From: JAVBPE01 sp031549865
GTDB lineage: Bacteria; Bacillota_I; Bacilli_A; Acholeplasmatales; Anaeroplasmataceae
NCBI GenBank assembly: GCA_031549865.1
Contig: JAVBPE010000004.1
Location: 12,616 to 76,615, forward strand
DNA length: 64,000 nt
Reading direction: 5' to 3'
Shown: in pieces, positions 26,345 through 34,424 of the stretch
Position numbering within the stretch: position 1 is the stretch's first letter
How the letters are laid out: each line of letters begins with the position of its first letter
Notes under the pieces: generated by a model
Seen by the model: only the letters and a program-made list of their open reading frames with translations
Database searches by the model: none
Told to the model about the DNA's origin: nothing
Translations under genes and position numbers: made by a program

Positions 26345-27034
26345 TTAAAATCTTGGTAATAAATTGGGCATTCCTCTTCGTTTCAACATTTCATATGCAA
26401 ATATATAGAAAAGATTTAATCCTTCAGTATCACCCGTCGATAGATATTCATACCACTGTTGAGTACCTCTAAGAGTTCCTTTAAAAACATTCCCCATTAC
26501 TTGACTTGATATAATGGCTGAAACAATACCTTTACCCGTTGTTTTCATTGACATCGTATATCCATGTCTCAACAGATTTGTTGTTTGTGTTTTAAAGACG
26601 TGTAAGTAACTTCCGCGTCCAGCTGTAAAACCATTTACTTTTAAGCCTTTAGTAAAATGACCAAATATAGCTCCAATGGCTGCCGAACCAGCGGTGGAAA
26701 GACCTATTTCCAGCCAAGATCTATCGTGTGACCCTGTAGCCTTCTCTAATGCCATTCCTGTAATGGCAAAATTTGTAACATCACTTATAAGAGTCAAAAC
26801 AACGCCAGATGCTGCACCTATCAAGAATAATATTCATAAAGATACTAATATTGGAAAGTTTCCACTTGGATTAGCATACATGATGGGGTTATTTTCACAG
26901 TACGAATATAAGATTAAGCCATTAATGCTTTTCGGGTCTAAATAATCCAAACTATCAGCTGTAATAAATCTCCCAATCTCCGGATCATAATACCTACTTA
27001 AACAATAAAACATAGATGTCTCGACGTCTTTATC
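26345..27034 (-). pseudogene. Rhs-family C-terminal tip, broken by an in-frame stop
   Basis: Reading the minus strand from about 27034 gives the Rhs core motif: ETSMFYCLSRYYDPEIGRF, ITADS, ENNPIMYANPSGN, the hallmark before a variable toxin tip. In the same frame a TGA (near 26833) interrupts it, and the frame then continues for 159 codons to 26345. That tip has a Gly/Ala-rich hydrophobic N-terminal part (IGAASGVVLTLISD, AGSAAIGAIFG). Upstream of 27034 the expected YYYD motif is frame-broken, and no Rhs repeats remain. The piece is therefore a remnant; the tip could only be made from an internal start. Toxin activity is not known. Confidence 0.8.
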
Positions 27035-27114
27035 TTATAATAGTAAACTATTTTAAATGCCTTTTATACATGTATTATACCAAATAAACCAATCAAAATA
27101 AATAAAAAACTTCA

Positions 27115-27131
27115 CATACTTATTTGTATGC
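27115..27131 (-). terminator. Weak terminator after the KilA-N gene
   Basis: GCATAC-aaataa-GTATGT stem (one G-U pair), then GAAG and TTTTTT on the minus strand, just past the KilA-N gene stop. Confidence 0.4.
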
Positions 27132-27143
27132 AAAGCCTTGTTG

Positions 27144-27953
27144 TTATTTTAATATTTTTGTTTCAATACTATTTTCTAATATTCTCATTTGACTAATAGC
27201 TATTTTATTCAATTCTATTAATCTATCAGTTTGGTTTATTTTGTTATTTATTAAAACAGAATTAATCGATTCCAGATTTGATAAACATATTAATTGGCTT
27301 ATGCTTGCATAATCTCTTATATTACCATCTAAATCTGGATTTTCTTTTCTCCATGTTGCTGCTGTTTTTCCAAACAAAGCCATGTTTAATACATCTGCTT
27401 CATTCGCATATATCATGCTTGCTTGATTTTTAGATATTTCTAAAGGTATTAGATTATTCTTTATTGAGTCAGTATGAATTAAATAATTAATTTTGCTAAG
27501 CTCCCTTTTTGCATTCCAGCCTAGTTGTTTTTGTTCTTCAAGTTTTAATCTATCAAATTCCTTTATTAAATACAATTTAAATTGTGGGGATACCCAACTT
27601 GCAAATTCAAACGCTATATCTTTATGAGCATATGTTCCGCTTCCGTATCGTCCAGTTTTAGCTTTAATTCCTATAGAATTAGTTTTTTCTACCCATTTTT
27701 TTACTGATAATAAAAACCTATTTGTTCCAGCTTCGTTTTTAATTCCCTCGAATTCGGTGGAATTAAAATCTTCATTGTACATTTGTTCCCATATACCTAG
27801 AAATTCAATAGTGTTTTTGTTTCTAAGCCATTTTTCAATTAATGCATATCCATCTTCAATATCTTTAACCATATCAGTTAAAGAAATAAAGTCTAGGTCA
27901 TTTACACTTATAGTATTAATTATTGTTCCATTTATAATAATTTTCTCTTTCAT
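27144..27953 (-). CDS. KilA-N domain protein
   Basis: A 269-residue protein with an N-terminal KilA-N domain. The pattern FISLTDMVKD, IEKWLRNKNTIEFLGIWE and then GRYGSGTYAHKDIAFEFASWVSPQFKLYLIKEFDRL (about 20-145) is diagnostic. These domains bind DNA and occur in phage antirepressors and in scattered host genes of phage origin. The C-terminal half has coiled and helical segments without a known domain (NEADVLNMALFGKTAATWR near 185). It lies between a recombinase remnant and an Rhs remnant, consistent with a decayed mobile region. The frame is intact, and an extended -10 promoter (TATGATATAAT) lies about 55 bases upstream. Confidence 0.85.
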   Translation of the reverse strand: MKEKIIINGTIINTISVNDLDFISLTDMVKDIEDGYALIEKWLRNKNTIEFLGIWEQMYNEDFNSTEFEGIKNEAGTNRFLLSVKKWVEKTNSIGIKAKTGRYGSGTYAHKDIAFEFASWVSPQFKLYLIKEFDRLKLEEQKQLGWNAKRELSKINYLIHTDSIKNNLIPLEISKNQASMIYANEADVLNMALFGKTAATWRKENPDLDGNIRDYASISQLICLSNLESINSVLINNKINQTDRLIELNKIAISQMRILENSIETKILK

Positions 27954-28037
27954 TATTCCACCTACACATTATATAATTTTTCAAATCTCGCTTCTTTCGT
28001 TAATTATATCATACATTTTTTTGTCTTGATAGATATA

Positions 28038-28600
28038 TCACAAAGCTATATTAATAAACCTATAAACTAAAGTTATTTCTTGGGTTCTACCACCATTATC
28101 ATAATTAACTGGTGCTATTTCAATTCTAGTAATAAGTTTACAAACCATTTCTCTAGTTAGTTCTTTAAAATCTAAGAATTCATTTACTACTTCTTTTAAT
28201 TCTTCTAAGTTATCTTTAAAGGTGTTAGTCTTTTCTAATAGCTTGTTTAACTCAATTAATCTTACGTTTAAGGCTTTTTGATCATTTTGACATTCAGTAA
28301 CCAGTCTTGCATAAGAACTATCGTCTATAAGTCCTGTAGCGTTATCTTGATAGATTTTTAAAGTCATTTTAGTTAATGCTTCCAATTTCTTTTCTATCTT
28401 TATTTTTTCTTGTTGATGCTTAAGTGATAAATCATTTTCCTTTTGGCTTTTAGAGATTATTTCATATAATTCTTTATCATCTTTTATAAGATTAAAGAAA
28501 TGTTTTAATCTTGCTGTAACTACCTCAACCAAATTATTATAAAGTATGTAATTATATTTTGGCCATTCTTCCTTACGTGTTACATGATGTTGGATATATA
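28038..28600 (-). pseudogene. C-terminal remnant of a large serine recombinase
   Basis: The 164-codon open part (28038-28532) matches the C-terminal region of large serine recombinases of the TnpX type (DUF4368). It has VVTARLKHFFNLIKDDKELYEII, a long coiled coil, and the ending EMVCKLITRIEI...QEITLVYRFI. The same frame continues upstream through degraded sequence (YILYNNLVEVV, where the family has a CTSHYIRYD-like block) to about 28600, where it meets a terminator. The catalytic N-terminal domain is absent. It marks a lost integrative element. The apparent TTG start at 28532 lacks a convincing ribosome site. Confidence 0.8.
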
Positions 28601-28602
28601 CT

Positions 28603-28630
28603 AAAAAACCGGCTTTTTTACCGGCTTTTT
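28603..28630 (-). terminator. Second terminator hairpin downstream of the 330-residue lipoprotein gene
   Basis: AAAAAGCCGG and CCGGTTTTTT pair around TAAAAAAG on the minus strand, with one G-U pair. It lies about 30 bases beyond another terminator and at the edge of the recombinase remnant. Confidence 0.6.
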
Positions 28631-28657
28631 GGGTTATTTTTGTTAATTTACATTAAA

Positions 28658-28686
28658 AAAGATTATGATTTTATTTCATAATCTTT
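28658..28686 (-). terminator. Terminator of the 330-residue lipoprotein gene
   Basis: AAAGATTATGA-aataaaa-TCATAATCTTT followed by TTT on the minus strand, seven bases past the stop. A perfect 11-bp stem. Confidence 0.88.
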
Positions 28687-28692
28687 CGTTTT

Positions 28693-29685
28693 TTATTTTA
28701 TTTCGTATACTCGATAATTATTTGCTTCTGTCATTTCATAATTATCTAAGCCTGTTATTGTTGAATTGTTTACATTATAATGTTCAATATATACTTTTCC
28801 AGTTATATTTGTATTTTCAACAGTTAAAGTTGATTTACGATTATACCAAACTTTTAAGGATTCACTGTCTACTCCAAATATTGCGATACTTCCCCAAGTA
28901 CCTTTAGTTATTTTAGAGTTCTTTAATACTACATTACTTCCAGATGATAACGCTAATGCTACACTACTTGTTGTATTTTCTATATCAACATAAATATTAT
29001 TTAATGTGGCATTTGTAAGTCCCATGATATTGATCCCTTTTCCACCTTTAAATGTGGAATCAGCAATATATAATCTTTCAGTTAATGGAACATCTTCACT
29101 AGTACCAATTTTTCCAAATTTTACACAGTTAATGTTTGAAGTTTCATATGTAGTTTCAAAATTAACATTTTTAATACTTGTATTTCCTTCAAAAATGGCC
29201 CCTGCTTGACCTGATGCTTGACCTGTTAAAGTAATATTAACACTGCCTCGGCCAATTAAAATTACATCTTTAGTATAGTGAAGGTAATCTACTTCATAGT
29301 TTCCAGCAGAAATAATATATACTGTATCATTACCTGTTTGGCTATTTATTAAATCCTCATTTGAATTAATATATTTTACTCCACTATATTCGTAATTTAC
29401 TGTTGATTCTTCATAGTTTATAACAACAAAGTTATTTAAGAAATTTATAGTATTAAACCAAGCATCATTTATGTCTTTAACTTCAAATGTGCTATCCATA
29501 AAAGTTACTTTTATTTTTCCACCTTTAAAATTAAATTCATCGATATTATCTCCAGCTTGATAATTAAATATTGGATTTTCTATAATTTCTATATTTGCGA
29601 TTTCTAATTTCTTATTACATGATGTTATAAAAACTAATGTAAATATACTGACTAAAATACTTAAAATTATTTTATTTTTTTTCAT
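28693..29685 (-). CDS. Lipoprotein with a predicted right-handed beta-helix
   Basis: A 330-residue lipoprotein. I start it at the ATG at 29685 because GGAGTGA lies 8 bases upstream; a GTG three codons earlier lies within that ribosome site. The signal peptide ends at a lipobox FITSC. After about 90 residues the sequence becomes repetitive in short beta strands (VILIGRGSVNITLTG, FEGNTSIKNVNFET, NATLNNIYVDIEN, NVVLKNSKIT), the look of a pectate-lyase-type beta-helix. Such proteins bind or cut polysaccharides, but I see no catalytic set and no close family, so the function is open. Confidence 0.75.
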   Translation of the reverse strand: MKKNKIILSILVSIFTLVFITSCNKKLEIANIEIIENPIFNYQAGDNIDEFNFKGGKIKVTFMDSTFEVKDINDAWFNTINFLNNFVVINYEESTVNYEYSGVKYINSNEDLINSQTGNDTVYIISAGNYEVDYLHYTKDVILIGRGSVNITLTGQASGQAGAIFEGNTSIKNVNFETTYETSNINCVKFGKIGTSEDVPLTERLYIADSTFKGGKGINIMGLTNATLNNIYVDIENTTSSVALALSSGSNVVLKNSKITKGTWGSIAIFGVDSESLKVWYNRKSTLTVENTNITGKVYIEHYNVNNSTITGLDNYEMTEANNYRVYEIK

Positions 29686-29773
29686 TTTTATCACTCCAAA
29701 AATATCTTGACCTTATTTTGGAGATTTATACTATGTGGCATTTTTTACCAATATGTATGACAAAATTTATTGA

Positions 29774-30505
29774 TTATTTTTTAAAAGGAGCAGGACGAGC
29801 AGCAATATTGCGCTTATGTTCACTTATTTTATGTAAATATTCTATTCTTTCTTTACTTGAGTCTTTTATTTCTTTTCCATCTAAATAATCATCAAGTTCA
29901 CTATAAGTTACTTTAAGTTCTGATTCATCAGTTTGTCCATTAGCTAGTCCAGCAGTAGGTATACGTTTAATTATTTTATCATTTACGCCTAATAATTTAG
30001 ATGCTTCCCATACTTCTCTTTTATTAAGATTAATAATTGGAACTAAGTCTACTCCACCATCACCATATTTTGTAAAGTATCCTGTATGCCATTCATCTTT
30101 ATTATCCGTTCCAACAACTAAATATCCTAAAGATTGACCTAATGCATATAATGTTGTCATACGAAGACGTGCTTTAGTATTTGATAATGCATCTTTTATC
30201 GCTTTATCAAATGTATTTGTAAATAATGTATTTTTTAATGAATCAAATGTACTTTCTAGATTAATTACTTTATATTCTAAACTAAATGTATCACATACAT
30301 CTTTTGCATCTATTAAATCTTCTTCTTGTGAATAACATGGCATAATAACCCCTAAAGTATTATTTGTTGCTTTTGTAATTAATGCCGCAACAAGTGCTGA
30401 ATCAATCCCTCCAGAAACACCCAAAATATATCCTTTGGCATTTGTAACTATTAATTGTTCTTTTAACCAATCTACTAAATAATCTAAATATTCTTTTAAT
30501 TCCAT
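29774..30505 (-). CDS. nadE: Ammonia-dependent NAD synthetase
   Basis: A 243-residue enzyme that amidates nicotinic acid adenine dinucleotide to NAD+ with ATP and ammonia. The ATP pyrophosphatase P-loop GVSGGIDSALVAAL is at about 28-41. GTDNKDEWHTGYFTKYGDGGVD near 150 and LVPIINLNKREVW near 172 are typical. The protein lacks a glutaminase domain, so it is the short ammonia-using form. A strong promoter (30585-30613) and a GGAGG ribosome site precede it. Confidence 0.95.
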   Translation of the reverse strand: MELKEYLDYLVDWLKEQLIVTNAKGYILGVSGGIDSALVAALITKATNNTLGVIMPCYSQEEDLIDAKDVCDTFSLEYKVINLESTFDSLKNTLFTNTFDKAIKDALSNTKARLRMTTLYALGQSLGYLVVGTDNKDEWHTGYFTKYGDGGVDLVPIINLNKREVWEASKLLGVNDKIIKRIPTAGLANGQTDESELKVTYSELDDYLDGKEIKDSSKERIEYLHKISEHKRNIAARPAPFKK

Positions 30506-30584
30506 TTTAAAACCTCCATCTTATTATGTATTATATTTAAAAAAGAATTATAAATTTAAATAAATTCTAATATTTTATATTAAA

Positions 30585-30613
30585 ATTATACCTTAAAATA
30601 AAGATGTTTGCAA
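30585..30613 (-). promoter_or_regulatory. Sigma-A-type promoter for nadE
   Basis: On the minus strand TTGCAA, 17 bases, TATAAT. This gives a leader of about 70 bases before the nadE start. Confidence 0.7.
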
Positions 30614-30633
30614 TTTAGATAAAATTACAAAAA

Positions 30634-30657
30634 AAAGAATATCAAAAGACATTCTTT
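30634..30657 (-). terminator. Terminator of the LysM/GH18 gene
   Basis: AAAGAAT-gtcttttgat-ATTCTTT followed by TTTTT on the minus strand. The stem begins inside the stop codon of the gene. Confidence 0.8.
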
Positions 30658-31924
30658 ACATTTTTTCAATTTCAAAATAATTACTAAATACCTCAAACAT
30701 TTGTTTATAAAATGAAGATACAGTCCATATTGAAATACCAGCTAAATTTTTATTTTTAGCAAGTAAGGCTTTTGCTCTCATACTTCTTGGATCTTCAAAA
30801 TAAATAATATGCTGTTTTTTATCTTGATCATAATAGATAGAATACGGCGTTTGAGCTTTTTGATCAAATTCAATTGAAGAATTTTTACTCTTAATATAAT
30901 TTATTGCGTTTGCATTTGTAATAGGTTTTGCCGCAACTCCTTTTACATATGGTAGTGTAAAATCATATCCATAGTTTGGAACGCCTAAGAATATTTTATT
31001 TGGGCCCATTTCAGTTAATGCATAATTCACAACTTCAGTTACTAAATTAATTGGCGCAACTGGCATTGCTGGACCATATGTATATCCCCATTCATAAGTC
31101 ATTAATACTGCGTAATCAGTATTTTTACCTATAAAATTATAATCATGACTTTCATATAAAATACCTTGTTGATTGGCCATTTTCTTCGGTGCTAAAGCTA
31201 CAAGCATAACATAATTTTTTTCATTCTTAACTTTATTATATAAATTTCTAATAAAAGCTTCAAATACTATTTTGTCTTTAGGATAGACGTATTCGAAATC
31301 AATATTTATTCCTCTATATCCTTTAACTTTCATTTTATTAATAATATCATTTGCTAGTTGATTAGATTTATTAGGATCATTTAAAATATTAGAAATTAGA
31401 TCACTACTAAATGAACCTTCTTTAGTTGTATTAGTGACAACCATTAAAGGTGAAGTTCTATATCTTTTGGCTAAATTTATTAAAGGTTCATCATTGATAT
31501 CAATCAAAGTTCCATCATTATTCAGTTTATATGAGAAAATTGATAGATAAGTTAAATATGGCAAAGATTGCTCTATCAATGATAAATTGCTACTTTCATA
31601 TGCATAGCCATTTATTTTTATTTTTGTTTTTCTATAGACATTTATCTTTTGCCCCACACTTATATTGTAAGGTGGTCTAATATTTGGATTTAGATTAATT
31701 ATATCATTGACATTTAATCCATATTTGGAAGCTATTGAATATAACGAATCGCCGAGTGCTACAGTATATATTCCTTCACTTTTTTTTACTATCAATGATT
31801 CACCTACTACTAAACTTGATGGATCTTTAATATCATTTAAATTGATTAATTGATCTGTAGTTACATTAAACATTTTAGAAATACTATATAAGCTATCTCC
31901 TTTTTTCACTTCATAAAGAATCAT
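30656..31924 (-). CDS. LysM-GH18 peptidoglycan hydrolase, SleL/YaaH-like
   Basis: A 422-residue protein starting at the ATG at 31924, seven bases after GGGGG; the ATG two codons earlier is too close to that site. Two LysM domains (about 2-46 and 50-96, each with GDSLYSI) bind cell-wall glycan. A GH18 barrel follows, with YRGINIDFEYVYP near 215 holding the catalytic Glu of the DxxDxDxE-type motif, and YTYGPAMPVAP and GVPNYGYDF. Close relatives are N-acetylglucosaminidases of the spore cortex and coat. There is no signal peptide, as in spore-coat-delivered YaaH. A spore role is inferred only, since no sporulation gene is nearby. Confidence 0.87.
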   Translation of the reverse strand: MILYEVKKGDSLYSISKMFNVTTDQLINLNDIKDPSSLVVGESLIVKKSEGIYTVALGDSLYSIASKYGLNVNDIINLNPNIRPPYNISVGQKINVYRKTKIKINGYAYESSNLSLIEQSLPYLTYLSIFSYKLNNDGTLIDINDEPLINLAKRYRTSPLMVVTNTTKEGSFSSDLISNILNDPNKSNQLANDIINKMKVKGYRGINIDFEYVYPKDKIVFEAFIRNLYNKVKNEKNYVMLVALAPKKMANQQGILYESHDYNFIGKNTDYAVLMTYEWGYTYGPAMPVAPINLVTEVVNYALTEMGPNKIFLGVPNYGYDFTLPYVKGVAAKPITNANAINYIKSKNSSIEFDQKAQTPYSIYYDQDKKQHIIYFEDPRSMRAKALLAKNKNLAGISIWTVSSFYKQMFEVFSNYFEIEKM

Positions 31925-31986
31925 AAACATACCCCCTTATTATTATATTTATTAATGCCCATATTGTGCATAAATAATTAAATGTG

Positions 31987-31995
31987 TGATATAAT
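31987..31995 (+). promoter_or_regulatory. Extended -10 promoter for the C39-like peptidase gene
   Basis: TGATATAAT on the plus strand, 22 bases before the start of the plus-strand gene. The -35 region is weak. Confidence 0.5.
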
Positions 31996-32016
31996 TTAAT
32001 AAATAGAGGTTTTTAT

Positions 32017-32619
32017 ATGAAACTTAAGCAAATGCATCTTTTAGAATTTGAATATGAAAATAAATTATCTTATGGGTTTAATCAAAAATGGCATAAGGGC
32101 TTCTTTAAACGATTATCTGGTTGTGGACCTACTACTGGGACCATGCTTTTATATTATTTAAAAAATCGAGATGATTTAAATTTAAAAATTTCTACAAATT
32201 CCTTTGATGAACTTCAAGATAGTCTTGATTATACTTATAATATAATGAAGCCCACAGTTAAAGGAATAGATTCAACAACTTTATATGTTAATGGGCTTAA
32301 TAAAATATTAACTGATTCAGATCTTAGTTATAATATTCATAATATATATTTAAGAAAAGATGAACAAAATGAATTGCATTGTTATGCAGATTTCATTAAA
32401 GAAGGCATAAAAAAAGATTCCCCCGTTGCTTTCTTAAATCTTCATAGCGGAAAAGTTTTAATTTTAGAATCTTGGCACTGGCTTACAATTGTAAGCATTA
32501 TTGATTATGAAGATGATTATTTTATTACTTGTTATGATAATGGTAACAAAATTGAATTCAAATTAGGCGATTGGTTTAATACAACTAAACTTGGTGGGGG
32601 CTTTGTTTATATTGAATAA
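32017..32619 (+). CDS. C39-like cysteine peptidase-fold protein
   Basis: A 200-residue protein with the papain-like C39 pattern: Cys in SGCGPTTGTMLL (near 35), then His in SWHWLTIVSI (near 153), followed by an acidic/Asn position in DNGNK (near 174). C39-like peptidases without an ABC transporter are often stand-alone hydrolases of uncertain substrate. There is no signal peptide. It is transcribed away from the LysM/GH18 gene across a 92-base divergent region and ends at its own strong terminator. Confidence 0.75.
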   Translation: MKLKQMHLLEFEYENKLSYGFNQKWHKGFFKRLSGCGPTTGTMLLYYLKNRDDLNLKISTNSFDELQDSLDYTYNIMKPTVKGIDSTTLYVNGLNKILTDSDLSYNIHNIYLRKDEQNELHCYADFIKEGIKKDSPVAFLNLHSGKVLILESWHWLTIVSIIDYEDDYFITCYDNGNKIEFKLGDWFNTTKLGGGFVYIE

Positions 32620-32623
32620 AATA

Positions 32624-32657
32624 AAAGAAAGTTAGCAAAAAGGTTCTAACTTTCTTT
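32624..32657 (+). terminator. Terminator of the C39-like gene
   Basis: AAAGAAAGTTAG and CTAACTTTCTTT form a perfect 12-bp stem followed by TTTT on the plus strand, four bases past the stop. Confidence 0.9.
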
Positions 32658-32832
32658 TTTTAAATTTATTTTTATTTGAAAAGTTTTAAGAGAGAGTATT
32701 TTTTCGTCTTAAGAACACCAAGTTCCTCCTTTCAAGTACATATCAAGTTCCTTTGACACCTATATATTAATATATAAATATCGTAAAAATATATCTCAAT
32801 TATGTGAAAATAACTTATTTAAATATTAATCT

Positions 32833-33510
32833 TTATTTTAAAGAGTATGCTTTAGTATATGCAATAGTATTAGCATAACTAACTACGCCATCATAGACAT
32901 TTCCAGAAACAGAATATGCTGTATAAACATTGTCATTTTTTTCAATTGGCATCGGTTTAATCGTATATGATGTTCCTGCAGGAGCATATAAAAATTCAAA
33001 CTTTCCATTAGCATCAGTTGTAACAGTGTATGCATCTTTATAAATTTCATAATAAGTACTAAAACTTATTAATAATTTAGCATTTGCACAAGGAGTCATT
33101 GTTGCATTTGTATCACCTAACTGTGCAAAACCATTAATTTTTTGATTATTTTTAGACATAGTAAATGTATAAACATTATTTGATGCAACTATATTTTCTC
33201 TTGTAGCTGCTAACGCTACATTTATAGAAACAAACATTGCTGCATAACCGTCTTTTTCTAGTAAAACTTTGTAATTTCCAACTTTTAAACCATTTATAGT
33301 TGCAACCCCATTATCATTTGTTGAAATAACTGAGGCGGAAGATTCAACTAAGGTAACATCGACATTTTTCAATACTTTTTGCGTTGAATAATCCATTATA
33401 ATTAGACTAATATTAGCTTTATCCAAAGAATCATCCGAACTATTAAAACATCCAGTTAACATAGATATAGAAAATATTAGCAAAATCATCGATAAAAATA
33501 TTTTTTTCAT
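32833..33510 (-). CDS. Lipoprotein with carboxypeptidase-regulatory-like beta domains
   Basis: A 225-residue lipoprotein; the ATG at 33510 is chosen because GGAGGA lies seven bases upstream, whereas the ATG two codons earlier abuts it. The signal peptide ends at a lipobox MLTGC. Two beta-sandwich repeats of the carboxypeptidase-regulatory-like type follow. The first (about 38-110) has DVTLVESSASVISTNDNGVATINGLKVGNYKVLLEKDGY, and the second (about 130-215) has TTDANGKFEFLYAPAGTSYTI. Such domains are structural or binding modules on surface proteins. The partner is unknown. Confidence 0.77.
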   Translation of the reverse strand: MKKIFLSMILLIFSISMLTGCFNSSDDSLDKANISLIIMDYSTQKVLKNVDVTLVESSASVISTNDNGVATINGLKVGNYKVLLEKDGYAAMFVSINVALAATRENIVASNNVYTFTMSKNNQKINGFAQLGDTNATMTPCANAKLLISFSTYYEIYKDAYTVTTDANGKFEFLYAPAGTSYTIKPMPIEKNDNVYTAYSVSGNVYDGVVSYANTIAYTKAYSLK

Positions 33511-33681
33511 AAACATTCCTCCAAAATTATTATATCAATAAAATAAATATATTCAATTAATAAAACGCATTTAATTGTAAATTTAATTTACTAAAACGTT
33601 AAGTTCTACCATTATTCGACTTTATTCTATTGTAATATAATCTTATTTTTTTTATAATTTGAATATAAAGGATGTGTTATT

Positions 33682-34398
33682 ATGAATAATGAAAATATGT
33701 TAGGTGATTTTATTTATCAAAGAAGAAAAGAATTAGGATTATCTCAATTAGATTTAGCTGATCTTATTGGTGTTAGTAATAAAGCTGTTTCAAAATGGGA
33801 AACTAAAGAAGCAAATCCCGATGTTAAAAATTTGAAACTATTAGCAAATGCCCTAAAATGCACTGTAGATGAATTACTTTCATGCAAAATTAGTGAGAGT
33901 AATAATAAATTTAAAATGTCTCATAAAAAAATTTTTGGATTAAACGGATTATTTTTAAATACATCCGAGCAATTAGAATTTATTAGTGATAAACAAAATA
34001 AAAAAGGTAAACCATTTTTACATATCAACATTGGAAAGTCTTTGGATAAAATAGGAACAAAAGCTGAGGGAGTAATTGCAATAGGTAATATTGCCAAAGG
34101 AAAAATAGCCTTAGGCTTTGTTTCTAAAGGGATCATATCACTTGGATTTATATCATTAGGCATCTTGTCTTTTGGGATAATCGCAGTCAGCTTATTATTG
34201 TCTTTAGGCATTTTATGTATATCTACACTTGCTGCAATTGGTAGTGTTGCAATAGGTGGTATTGCGGTTGGTGCCGTAGCGATTGGCATTGTCTCTATTG
34301 GAGCATTATCTATTGGAGTGTATGCCCATACTTCAAATACTGGTCATGCAATAGGAATATATGAATTCATCCATAATAATTGGAGTAATAAGAAGTAA
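33682..34398 (+). CDS. XRE-family regulator with a glycine-spaced hydrophobic repeat tail
   Basis: A 238-residue protein. The N-terminal helix-turn-helix (about 10-65) is a typical XRE domain: LGLSQLDLADLIGVSNKAVSKWE. From about residue 128 to 222 the sequence is a tandem five-residue repeat with Gly at nearly every fifth position (GVIAI GNIAK GKIAL, later GSVAI GGIAV GAVAI). It is hydrophobic enough to span or lie in a membrane, but its regular spacing also suits a beta-helix-like coil. Function is unknown; a membrane-linked DNA-binding regulator is one possibility. It converges with the antiporter gene and shares a terminator with it. Confidence 0.8.
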   Translation: MNNENMLGDFIYQRRKELGLSQLDLADLIGVSNKAVSKWETKEANPDVKNLKLLANALKCTVDELLSCKISESNNKFKMSHKKIFGLNGLFLNTSEQLEFISDKQNKKGKPFLHINIGKSLDKIGTKAEGVIAIGNIAKGKIALGFVSKGIISLGFISLGILSFGIIAVSLLLSLGILCISTLAAIGSVAIGGIAVGAVAIGIVSIGALSIGVYAHTSNTGHAIGIYEFIHNNWSNKK

Positions 34399-34424
34399 AA
34401 AATGCTGATAAATCAGCATTTTTT
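34397..34424. terminator. Bidirectional terminator between convergent genes
   Basis: AAAATGCTGAT-aa-ATCAGCATTTT with a T-run on the plus strand and an A-run on its 5' side, so it can end both the plus-strand XRE gene and the minus-strand antiporter gene. Confidence 0.9.

Noticed and set aside
26345..27034. TGA read as tryptophan (genetic code 4), which would join the Rhs core and tip
   Set aside because: TGA is a normal stop in ATGA stop/start overlaps at 4991-4994 and 9274-9277, and ends the first ABC gene at 19204. Trp is coded by TGG throughout. The Rhs piece also has a frame break upstream.
33921..34289. A 122-codon minus-strand open frame
   Set aside because: It lies opposite the repeat tail of the XRE protein; its Pro-rich composition is a shadow of the Gly-rich repeat and it has no ribosome site.
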